From Enterobacteriaceae bacterium UBA7338 (GTDB lineage Bacteria; Pseudomonadota; Gammaproteobacteria; Enterobacterales; Enterobacteriaceae), in NCBI GenBank assembly GCA_002480085.1, contig DKPJ01000013.1, positions 33,072 to 97,071 of the forward strand: 64,000 bases of DNA, in the 5' to 3' direction. The stretch's first letter is position 1. The number at the start of each line of letters is the position of its first letter. Position numbers and translations under genes: made by a program. Under the pieces are notes generated by a model, which made no database searches, was not told the DNA's origin, and worked only from the letters and a program-made list of their open reading frames with translations. Positions 40,720 through 48,567 of this stretch are shown here, in pieces.

Positions 40720-43152
40720 ATGAGTGTGATTGCGCAGGCAGGGGCGAAGGGTCGTCAACTGCATAAGTTTGGTGGTAGTAGTCTGGCGGATGTGAAGTGT
40801 TACCTGCGTGTCGCCGGTATCATGGCGGAGTATTCGCAGCCTGGCGATATGATGGTGGTCTCGGCCGCCGGCAGCACCACCAACCAGTTGATCAGCTGGC
40901 TGAAGCTCAGCCAGACCGACAGGCTCTCTGCGCATCAGGTTCAACAGGCGCTGCGCCGCTACCAGTCTGAGCTGATCGGTGGACTATTACCCCCTGAGAC
41001 AGCCGATGGGTTAATCAGCGAATTTATTCACGATCTGGAGCGCCTCGCGGGCCTGCTTGACGGCGGCATTACCGATGCGGTCTATGCCGAGGTCGTGGGT
41101 CACGGCGAGATCTGGTCCGCGCGGCTGATGGCCGCCGTGCTTAATCAGCAGGGGCTGAATGCCGCCTGGCTGGATGCGCGGGCGTTTCTGCGCGCCGAGC
41201 GCTCTGCCCAGCCGCAGGTTAACGAAGGCCTCTCTTATCCGCTGCTGCAGCAGCTGATGGCGCAGCACCCTGGCAAACGGCTGGTGGTGACCGGCTTTAT
41301 CTGCCGCAACGATGCGGGCGAAACCGTACTGCTGGGCCGTAACGGCTCTGACTACTCGGCAACGCAGATTGGCGCGCTGGGCGGTGTCTCCCGCGTGACG
41401 ATCTGGAGCGACGTGGCCGGGGTCTACAGTGCCGACCCGCGTAAGGTCAAAGATGCCTGCCTGCTGCCGCTGCTGCGTCTGGACGAAGCCAGCGAGCTGG
41501 CCCGCCTGGCCGCGCCGGTACTCCACGCCCGCACGCTCCAGCCGGTCTCCGGCAGCGATATCGATCTTCAGCTGCGCTGTAGCTACAACCCGGAGCAAGG
41601 CTCCACCCGCATCGAGCGCGTGCTGGCGTCCGGGACGGGGGCACGCATCGTCACCAGCCACGATGACGTCTGCCTGATTGAGTTCCAGGTTCCGCCGAGC
41701 CAGGACTTTAAGCTGGCGCATAAAGAGATCGACCTGATCCTTAAGCGCGCCCAGCTGCGTCCGCTGGCGGTAGGCGTGCATACCGACCGTAATCTGCTCC
41801 AGCTCTGCTACACCTCGGAAGTGGTTGATAGCGCCCTTAAGCTGCTCGACGAAGCGGGGCTGCCGGGCGAGCTGCGGCTGCGCGAGGGGCTGGCGCTGGT
41901 GGCGCTGGTTGGCGCGGGCGTGTGCCGCAACCCGCTGCACAGCCACCGTTTCTGGCAGCAGCTGAAGGGCCAGCCGGTGGAGTTTATCTGGCAGTCTGAC
42001 GACAGCATCAGCCTGGTGGCGGTGCTGCGCGTTGGCCCCACCGAAAGTCTGATCCAGGGTCTGCACCAGTCGCTGTTCCGCGCCGAGAAACGTATCGGCC
42101 TGGTGCTGTTCGGCAAGGGCAACATCGGTTCACGCTGGCTGGAGCTGTTTGCCCGTGAGCAGAGCGCGCTCTCTGCCCGCACCGGCTTTGAGTTTGTGCT
42201 GGCGGGAGTGGTGGACAGTCGCCGCAGCCTGCTGAGCTATGACGGGCTGGACGCCAGCCGTGCGCTGGCCTTCTTTAATGACGAGGCGGTGGCGCACGAG
42301 GATGACTCCTTGTTCCTGTGGATGCGGGCGCACCCCTATGACGATCTGGTGGTGCTGGACGTCACCGCCAGCGAGCAGCTGGCCGATCAGTACCTCGACT
42401 TTGCCAGCCACGGTTTCCACGTCATCAGCGCCAACAAGCTGGCCGGCGCGAGCAACAGCGACAAGTATCGCCAGATCCACGACGCCTTTGAGAAAACAGG
42501 CCGCCGCTGGCTCTATAACGCCACCGTGGGCGCGGGCCTGCCGGTGAACCACACCGTGCGCGATCTGATCGACAGCGGTGACTCTATCCTTTCGCTCAGC
42601 GGTATCTTCTCGGGAACGCTCTCCTGGCTGTTCCTGCAGTTTGACGGTACCGTGCCCTTCACTGACCTGGTCGATCAGGCCTGGCAGCAGGGGCTGACCG
42701 AGCCGGATCCGCGTGTCGATCTCTCCGGCAAAGACGTGATGCGTAAGCTGGTGATCCTCGCCCGTGAGGCGGGGTATGACATTGAGCCGGACCAGGTGCG
42801 CGTGGAGTCGCTGGTTCCCGCCGGATGCGAAGAGGGGTCGGTGGATCACTTCTTTGAAAACGGCGACGTGCTCAACGAACAGATGGTACAGCGTCTGGAA
42901 GCGGCGCGGGAGATGGGGCTGGTGCTGCGCTACGTGGCGCGCTTTGACGCCAATGGGAAAGCGCGCGTTGGCGTAGAGGCGGTGCGTCCCGAGCATCCGC
43001 TGGCGGCGCTGCTGCCGTGCGACAACGTCTTCGCCATCGAGAGCCGCTGGTACCGCGACAACCCGCTGGTGATCCGTGGCCCAGGCGCGGGGCGTGACGT
43101 TACCGCAGGCGCTATTCAGTCGGACATCAACCGCCTGGCGCAGCTGCTGTAG
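40720..43152 (+). CDS. metL: Bifunctional aspartokinase II / homoserine dehydrogenase II
   Basis: First and third steps of the aspartate pathway toward methionine. 810 residues as in E. coli. Aspartokinase domain at the N-terminus (KFGGSSLADV at 17-26; GRNGSDYSATQIGAL), a central ACT-like regulatory region, and homoserine dehydrogenase from about 460 (LVLFGKGNIGSRWLEL; GTLSWLFLQFDG; TEPDPRVDLSGKDVMRK). Co-transcribed with metB. Confidence 0.98.
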   Translation: MSVIAQAGAKGRQLHKFGGSSLADVKCYLRVAGIMAEYSQPGDMMVVSAAGSTTNQLISWLKLSQTDRLSAHQVQQALRRYQSELIGGLLPPETADGLISEFIHDLERLAGLLDGGITDAVYAEVVGHGEIWSARLMAAVLNQQGLNAAWLDARAFLRAERSAQPQVNEGLSYPLLQQLMAQHPGKRLVVTGFICRNDAGETVLLGRNGSDYSATQIGALGGVSRVTIWSDVAGVYSADPRKVKDACLLPLLRLDEASELARLAAPVLHARTLQPVSGSDIDLQLRCSYNPEQGSTRIERVLASGTGARIVTSHDDVCLIEFQVPPSQDFKLAHKEIDLILKRAQLRPLAVGVHTDRNLLQLCYTSEVVDSALKLLDEAGLPGELRLREGLALVALVGAGVCRNPLHSHRFWQQLKGQPVEFIWQSDDSISLVAVLRVGPTESLIQGLHQSLFRAEKRIGLVLFGKGNIGSRWLELFAREQSALSARTGFEFVLAGVVDSRRSLLSYDGLDASRALAFFNDEAVAHEDDSLFLWMRAHPYDDLVVLDVTASEQLADQYLDFASHGFHVISANKLAGASNSDKYRQIHDAFEKTGRRWLYNATVGAGLPVNHTVRDLIDSGDSILSLSGIFSGTLSWLFLQFDGTVPFTDLVDQAWQQGLTEPDPRVDLSGKDVMRKLVILAREAGYDIEPDQVRVESLVPAGCEEGSVDHFFENGDVLNEQMVQRLEAAREMGLVLRYVARFDANGKARVGVEAVRPEHPLAALLPCDNVFAIESRWYRDNPLVIRGPGAGRDVTAGAIQSDINRLAQLL

Positions 43153-43163
43153 TTTATATTTAT

Positions 43164-43185
43164 CCCCTCTCTGCCAGGAGAGGGG
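43164..43185. other. Hairpin after metL
   Basis: CCCCTCTC pairs with GAGAGGGG around TGCCAG, followed by GCTTT. A weak terminator or processing hairpin; the same family as at 24339 and 51430. Confidence 0.5.
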
Positions 43186-43284
43186 GCTTTCTGCCTCCGG
43201 CATGAACGTTTTTCATCTTCCCTGAACATTCCTCACCAATAACCGCGATATTTCTGTTGACGTTATCCCGCTTTTACGTCATTT

Positions 43285-43316
43285 TGGCATCTGGACGTCT
43301 AAACGTATAGAAGTTC
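43285..43316 (+). promoter_or_regulatory. Tandem met boxes of metF
   Basis: TGGCATCT-GGACGTCT-AAACGTAT-AGAAGTTC, four adjacent 8-base MetJ-type units 41 bases before metF. Confidence 0.8.
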
Positions 43317-43356
43317 ACACAACAACAACCCAGACATGCGATTGATGAGGTAAGGT

Positions 43357-44247
43357 ATGAGCTTTTTTCACGCCAACCAGCGGGAAGCCCTGAATCAGAG
43401 CCTGGCAGAAGTGCAGGGGCAGATTAACGTATCCTTTGAATTTTTCCCGCCGCGCACCAGTGAAATGGAACAGACCCTCTGGCACTCCATCGATCGCTTA
43501 AGCAGCCTGAAACCGAAGTTTGTCTCCGTAACCTACGGGGCCAACTCTGGCGAGCGCGACCGTACGCACAGCATCATTAAAGGCATCAAAGATCGGACCG
43601 GGCTTGAGGCCGCGCCGCATCTGACCTGTATCGACGCGACCCGCAACGAACTGCGCGCTATTGCCCAGGACTACTGGAACAACGGCATTCGCCATATCGT
43701 TGCCCTGCGCGGCGATCTGCCGCCAAACGGTGGCAAACCAGATATGTACGCCGCGGATCTGGTTGGGCTGTTAAAAGAGGTCGCCGATTTTGATATCTCC
43801 GTAGCGGCGTATCCGGAGGTGCACCCGGAGGCGAAAAGCGCCCAGGCGGATCTGCTCAACCTGAAGCGTAAAATTGACGCCGGTGCTAACCGGGCGATCA
43901 CCCAGTTCTTCTTCGACGTAGAGAGCTACCTGCGTTTTCGCGACCGCTGTGCGGCAACCGGCATTGACGTGGAAATTATTCCGGGCATTCTGCCGGTCTC
44001 TAACTTTAAGCAGGCGAAGAAGTTTGCCGACATGACCAACGTGCGTATCCCGGCATGGATGGCGCAGATGTTTAACGGCCTCGATGACGATGCCGAAACC
44101 CGCAAGCTGGTAGGGGCCAGCATCGCCATGGACATGGTGAAGATCCTCAGCCGCGAAGGGGTAAAGGATTTCCACTTCTATACCCTGAACCGCGCCGAAA
44201 TGAGCTATGCCATCTGCCATACGCTGGGCGTGCGTCCGGCGCTGTAA
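43357..44247 (+). CDS. metF: 5,10-methylenetetrahydrofolate reductase
   Basis: FAD- and NADH-dependent enzyme supplying methyltetrahydrofolate for methionine synthesis. 296 residues as in E. coli, TIM barrel with catalytic E28 (FEFFPPRTSEME), VALRGDLP and GANRAITQFFFD. Controlled by the met boxes upstream. Confidence 0.98.
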   Translation: MSFFHANQREALNQSLAEVQGQINVSFEFFPPRTSEMEQTLWHSIDRLSSLKPKFVSVTYGANSGERDRTHSIIKGIKDRTGLEAAPHLTCIDATRNELRAIAQDYWNNGIRHIVALRGDLPPNGGKPDMYAADLVGLLKEVADFDISVAAYPEVHPEAKSAQADLLNLKRKIDAGANRAITQFFFDVESYLRFRDRCAATGIDVEIIPGILPVSNFKQAKKFADMTNVRIPAWMAQMFNGLDDDAETRKLVGASIAMDMVKILSREGVKDFHFYTLNRAEMSYAICHTLGVRPAL

Positions 44248-44352
44248 AGACCTCTCCGGCGGTTTTTTATTGTCCAATTGATATGGGTGATGAATGCTAT
44301 TGTCAGCATCCATATCTGCCACTTAATTACTAATAAAAACAGTCGGATTTAA

Positions 44353-44381
44353 CTATTAAATCTGTGGATGAATTCAACTAT
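44353..44381 (+). promoter_or_regulatory. Probable OxyR site in the katG promoter
   Basis: Spaced CTAT elements at 44353-44356 and 44378-44381, in a stretch (AACTATTAAATCTGTGGATG then AATTCAACTATC) that lines up with the E. coli katG regulatory region bound by OxyR. The match to the ATAG/CTAT consensus is partial. Confidence 0.4.
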
Positions 44382-44436
44382 CTCTCATCAAGAGTGGTGT
44401 ATATCGTAGCGGTAACACCATATTGGGAGCAGATAG

Positions 44437-46617
44437 ATGAGCGCATCAGACGATATCCATAACACACTTTCCACAGGCAAATGTCCGTTTCATCAGGGTG
44501 GCGCCGATCGCAGCGCCGGGGCGGGAACAACCAGCCGCGACTGGTGGCCGAAACAGCTCCGCGTTGACCTCCTGAATCAACACTCAAACCGCTCCAATCC
44601 GCTGGGCGAAGACTTTGACTACCGCAACGAGTTCAGCAAACTCGACTACTCCGCGCTGAAAGGCGATCTCAAAGCGCTGCTGACCGACTCACAGCCGTGG
44701 TGGCCTGCCGACTGGGGTAGCTACGTTGGCCTGTTTATTCGTATGGCATGGCACAGCGCGGGGACCTACCGCTCTATCGACGGTCGCGGCGGTGCAGGCC
44801 GGGGCCAGCAGCGTTTTGCCCCTCTCAACTCCTGGCCGGATAACGTGAGCCTGGACAAGGCCCGTCGCCTGCTGTGGCCGATTAAGCAGAAGTATGGCCA
44901 GAAAATTTCCTGGGCCGATCTCTTTATCCTCGCCGGTAACGTGGCGCTGGAGAACTCCGGCTTCCGCACCTTTGGTTTCGGTGCCGGGCGTGAAGACGTC
45001 TGGGAGCCGGATCTGGACGTTAACTGGGGCGACGAAAAAACCTGGCTGAAGCATCGCCACCCTGAAGCGCTGGCGAAAGCGCCGCTAGGCGCAACCGAGA
45101 TGGGTCTGATCTACGTTAACCCGGAAGGTCCGGACCATAGCGGCGAGCCGATCTCTGCCGCCGCCGCTATTCGTGCCACCTTCGGCAATATGGGGATGAA
45201 CGACGAAGAGACCGTGGCGCTGATTGCAGGCGGTCACACGCTGGGTAAAACCCACGGTGCGGCGGCGGCCACCCATGTCGATGTCGATCCTGAGGCAGCA
45301 CCTATTGAAGCGCAGGGCTTGGGCTGGAGCAGCAGCTACGGCAGCGGCAGCGGGGCGGATGCCATTACCTCCGGGCTGGAAGTGGTCTGGTCGCAGACGC
45401 CGACCCAGTGGAGCAACTACTTCTTTGAGAACCTGTTTAAATACGAGTGGGTACAGACCCGCAGCCCGGCAGGCGCGATCCAGTTTGAAGCGGTAGATGC
45501 CCCGGAAATCATTCCCGATCCCTTCGATCCGGCGAAAAAGCGTAAGCCAACCATGCTGGTGACCGACCTGACGCTGCGTTTCGATCCGGAGTTCGAGAAG
45601 ATCTCCCGTCGCTTCCTGAACGATCCGCAGGCCTTCAACGAAGCCTTTGCCCGGGCCTGGTTCAAGCTGACGCATCGTGATATGGGACCAAAAGCGCGCT
45701 ACATCGGCCCGGAAGTGCCAAAAGAAGATCTGATCTGGCAGGACCCGCTGCCGCAGGCAATCTTTAACCCTTCGCAGGAAGATATTGCCAGCCTGAAGGC
45801 TGAGATTGCCGCCTCCGGACTCTCCGTAAGCGAGCTGGTGTCGGTTGCCTGGGCCTCTGCCTCGACCTTCCGCGGTGGCGATAAGCGCGGCGGCGCGAAC
45901 GGCGCACGTCTGGCGCTGGCTCCGCAGCGTGACTGGGAGGTCAACGCAACGGCGGCTCGTGTCCTGCCGGTACTGGAGGCCATTCAGCGTACGGCAAACA
46001 AGGCGTCGCTGGCGGACATTATCGTTCTGGCCGGGGTGGTTGGCGTTGAGCTGGCGGCGAAAGAGGCGGGCGTTGCCATTGACGTGCCGTTCGCACCGGG
46101 CCGCGTGGATGCTCGCCAGGAGCAGACCGATATCGATATGTTTGAGCTGATGAAGCCGATTGCCGACGGTTTCCGTAACTACCGCACGGCGCTCGACACC
46201 TCGACCACGGAGTCGCTGCTGATTGATAAAGCGCAGCAGCTGACGCTGACCGCGCCGGAGTTGACGGCGCTGGTAGGCGGCCTGCGCGTGATGGGAGCTA
46301 ACTTCGACGGCAGCCAGCACGGCGTCTTTACCCAGCGTGTGGGCGTACTCAGCAATGACTTCTTTGTTAACCTGCTGGATATGCGCACCGAGTGGAAGGC
46401 GACTGATGATAGCGCTGAGCTGTTCGAGGGCCGCGATCGCCTGAGCGGCGAGGTGAAACATACCGCCACCCGTGCCGATCTGGTGTTTGGTTCTAACTCC
46501 ATTCTGCGGGCGCTGGCGGAAGTGTATGCCAGCAACGACGGCCACGAGAAGTTTGTGAAGGATTTTGTCGCCGCCTGGGTGAAGGTGATGAACCTCGACC
46601 GCTTCGATCTGCGCTAA
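44437..46617 (+). CDS. katG: Catalase-peroxidase HPI
   Basis: Heme enzyme removing hydrogen peroxide. 726 residues, the E. coli length with identical residue numbers: R102, W105 and H106 on the distal side, the W105-Y226-M252 adduct residues, and proximal H267 (AGGHTLGKTHGA). C-terminal second peroxidase-like domain is complete. Followed by a strong terminator and then directly by cptA, without the yijE-yijO block of E. coli. Confidence 0.98.
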   Translation: MSASDDIHNTLSTGKCPFHQGGADRSAGAGTTSRDWWPKQLRVDLLNQHSNRSNPLGEDFDYRNEFSKLDYSALKGDLKALLTDSQPWWPADWGSYVGLFIRMAWHSAGTYRSIDGRGGAGRGQQRFAPLNSWPDNVSLDKARRLLWPIKQKYGQKISWADLFILAGNVALENSGFRTFGFGAGREDVWEPDLDVNWGDEKTWLKHRHPEALAKAPLGATEMGLIYVNPEGPDHSGEPISAAAAIRATFGNMGMNDEETVALIAGGHTLGKTHGAAAATHVDVDPEAAPIEAQGLGWSSSYGSGSGADAITSGLEVVWSQTPTQWSNYFFENLFKYEWVQTRSPAGAIQFEAVDAPEIIPDPFDPAKKRKPTMLVTDLTLRFDPEFEKISRRFLNDPQAFNEAFARAWFKLTHRDMGPKARYIGPEVPKEDLIWQDPLPQAIFNPSQEDIASLKAEIAASGLSVSELVSVAWASASTFRGGDKRGGANGARLALAPQRDWEVNATAARVLPVLEAIQRTANKASLADIIVLAGVVGVELAAKEAGVAIDVPFAPGRVDARQEQTDIDMFELMKPIADGFRNYRTALDTSTTESLLIDKAQQLTLTAPELTALVGGLRVMGANFDGSQHGVFTQRVGVLSNDFFVNLLDMRTEWKATDDSAELFEGRDRLSGEVKHTATRADLVFGSNSILRALAEVYASNDGHEKFVKDFVAAWVKVMNLDRFDLR

Positions 46618-46630
46618 ACGCTAGATATGA

Positions 46631-46658
46631 AAATCCCCGCTTTTGCGGGGATTTTTTT
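46631..46658 (+). terminator. katG rho-independent terminator
   Basis: AAATCCCCGC-TTTT-GCGGGGATTT hairpin with T-run. Confidence 0.92.
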
Positions 46659-46664
46659 AGTCAT

Positions 46665-46694
46665 GTAGGCCGGGTAAGCGCAGCGCCACCCGGC
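46665..46694. repeat. REP element between katG and cptA
   Basis: GTAGGCCGGGTAAGCGCAGC then GCCACCCGGC, between convergent genes. Confidence 0.83.
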
Positions 46695-46707
46695 AGATCT
46701 GCTCTAT

Positions 46708-48432
46708 TTATTGCGTCGCATCTAACGGCAGCGCATCGTAGTCGTGCAGGGCGTTTTTCTTATACGGATTACCAATCCAGCGCGTGGCCTGTACAAACTG
46801 CGGGCTGGTGATCGACCGGGTGGGGTCAAAGCCGTCGTAGCGCAGCCCTGCCAGATCGGACCAGGTATGGATCAGCTGCGAGCTGCTGTACTTGCGGTCC
46901 ACGTCGGCAGCGAGGTCGCGCGGGTGCGCCTCCTGCCATGACGGCGAGGTCCACAGAATAAACGGGATGGTGTACATATGCCGCGTCGGGGCCTCTTCAT
47001 TGCGCCCCTGCATGTTATGTGGCGGCGTGTCGTAGACCTCTTCACCATGATCGGAGAAGTAGAGCAGGAAGCCGTTGGGATCGGTGGCTTTATAGTCGTC
47101 GATCAGGCTGGCCAGCACGTGGTCATTGAAGCGGTTAGCGTTGTCGTAGTCGTTATACGACGCCAGCTGCTCCGGACTCAGCCCCGTCGGGGCACCCTCG
47201 GTTTTGCCATCAAAAGTGTTCCACTGTTCCGGATAACGGTACGCGTATTTGATATGCGTACCCAGCAGATGCACGATGATGAACTTCTTCGGCGCAGGGT
47301 CGGCCAGCACCTTCTTAAACGGATCCAGCACGTTGGTGTCGTACTCACGCGCGCTCTGGGTGCGCTGCTGGTTCATATAGAACTGCTTGTCCGTCTGCTG
47401 TGAGAACACCGTCAGCATGGTGTTGCGTTCGGTCATGGTCTGCTGGTTGGTGATCCAGAACGTCTTGTACCCGGCCTGCTTCATCAGGTTCATCAGCGAC
47501 GGCTTGGTCAGGTAGAGATCCGGGTTCTTCTCGTCGGCGAATGTCAGTGCCTGCTGCAAAATTTCAATGGTGTAGGGACGCGACGTCACTACGTGGTTGA
47601 AGACCGTCAGGTTTTTGTCGGTTTTATGCATCTTGTCCAGCTCCGGCGTGGTTTCACGCGGGTAGCCGTAGAGGCTCATATGGTTGCGCTGCGTTGACTC
47701 GCCAATCACCAGCACCAGCGTACGCGGTGCGCTGCCGGAGCTGTCCTGCAGGTTTGCCAGCGGCGGCAGGGCGCTGTTGCTGTTTAACAGTTTGGTCAGG
47801 CTCGCCAGCTGGTGACGATACTCAACGTAGCCCGCTACAAACTGCCATGGGGCGGCTGGCTCAAGACGGCCCGAGAGGCTAATCAGCGCGCGTTTGACGC
47901 TCTTCTTCTGAACCAGCACCTTATGCGCGACCGGGTTAATAATCAGCCCATAGAGGATGGCGAAGCAGACCAGCCAGCGCCACGGCGTCGGAACCGTGAC
48001 CGGGCGCAGACGGGTCCACAGGAAGATAGCCACCGCCGTATAGCCCAGCGCCACCAGCACCAGCTTCAGGCTGAAGTACTGGCTCAGAAATTCGCTGGCC
48101 TCGCTGGTGTTGGATTCAAACATGACGTACAGAACGCTCTGGGAGAACTCCTGGCCGTAAATAACGTAATAGCCCAGCGCCGCAAGCGAGGGGAGCCACA
48201 GGAGCACGCCGATGACGGCTGCCGTTACACGGATCTGCCGGGGAAAGAGCAGCAGCGGAACAAGCCACAGAGAGCTAAAGAGCAGCGAGTCGCGTAGGCC
48301 CACGGAGCCGCTGTAGCCAGTGATAATAATGGCGACCTGCAGGACAGAAGAGAAGTAACAGACGTAGAGCAAGGCCCAAAACAGGGCCTTCCAGCTAAAA
48401 GCGGCCTTCGCCGGAGAGGATGTGGAGAGCAT
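46708..48432 (-). CDS. cptA: LPS-core heptose phosphoethanolamine transferase
   Basis: Inner-membrane EptA/EptB-family enzyme (YijP/EptC) adding phosphoethanolamine to a core heptose. 574 residues (E. coli 577). Five N-terminal TM segments to about 190, then a periplasmic alkaline-phosphatase-like domain with nucleophile Thr in LVIGESTQRNHMSLYGY and metal site YFSDHGEEVYD. Start at 48432 (MLSTSSPAKAAFSWKAL) matches the family; an upstream ATG adds unrelated residues. Confidence 0.94.
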   Translation of the reverse strand: MLSTSSPAKAAFSWKALFWALLYVCYFSSVLQVAIIITGYSGSVGLRDSLLFSSLWLVPLLLFPRQIRVTAAVIGVLLWLPSLAALGYYVIYGQEFSQSVLYVMFESNTSEASEFLSQYFSLKLVLVALGYTAVAIFLWTRLRPVTVPTPWRWLVCFAILYGLIINPVAHKVLVQKKSVKRALISLSGRLEPAAPWQFVAGYVEYRHQLASLTKLLNSNSALPPLANLQDSSGSAPRTLVLVIGESTQRNHMSLYGYPRETTPELDKMHKTDKNLTVFNHVVTSRPYTIEILQQALTFADEKNPDLYLTKPSLMNLMKQAGYKTFWITNQQTMTERNTMLTVFSQQTDKQFYMNQQRTQSAREYDTNVLDPFKKVLADPAPKKFIIVHLLGTHIKYAYRYPEQWNTFDGKTEGAPTGLSPEQLASYNDYDNANRFNDHVLASLIDDYKATDPNGFLLYFSDHGEEVYDTPPHNMQGRNEEAPTRHMYTIPFILWTSPSWQEAHPRDLAADVDRKYSSSQLIHTWSDLAGLRYDGFDPTRSITSPQFVQATRWIGNPYKKNALHDYDALPLDATQ

Positions 48433-48531
48433 AACAAAAACGTGCCTTATCAAAGTCGCTGGAGTAGCGCGCAAAGATTAAGCGGCATTGCTTAAGTTAA
48501 CCTTAACGGGAAAGGCAGGAGAAATTGCTCC

Positions 48532-48552
48532 CCCCACCCGATAGTGGGGGAA
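48532..48552 (-). terminator. Hairpin downstream of ppc
   Basis: CCCCCAC pairs with GTGGGGG around TATCGG just after the ppc stop; only a weak T-rich stretch follows, so termination is likely but not certain. Confidence 0.5.
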
Positions 48553-48567
48553 GCAGAGGAGGGTGGA

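Noticed and set aside
45085..46545. 486-codon minus-strand frame inside katG
   Set aside because: Antisense shadow of katG, whose heme and adduct residues are all in place.
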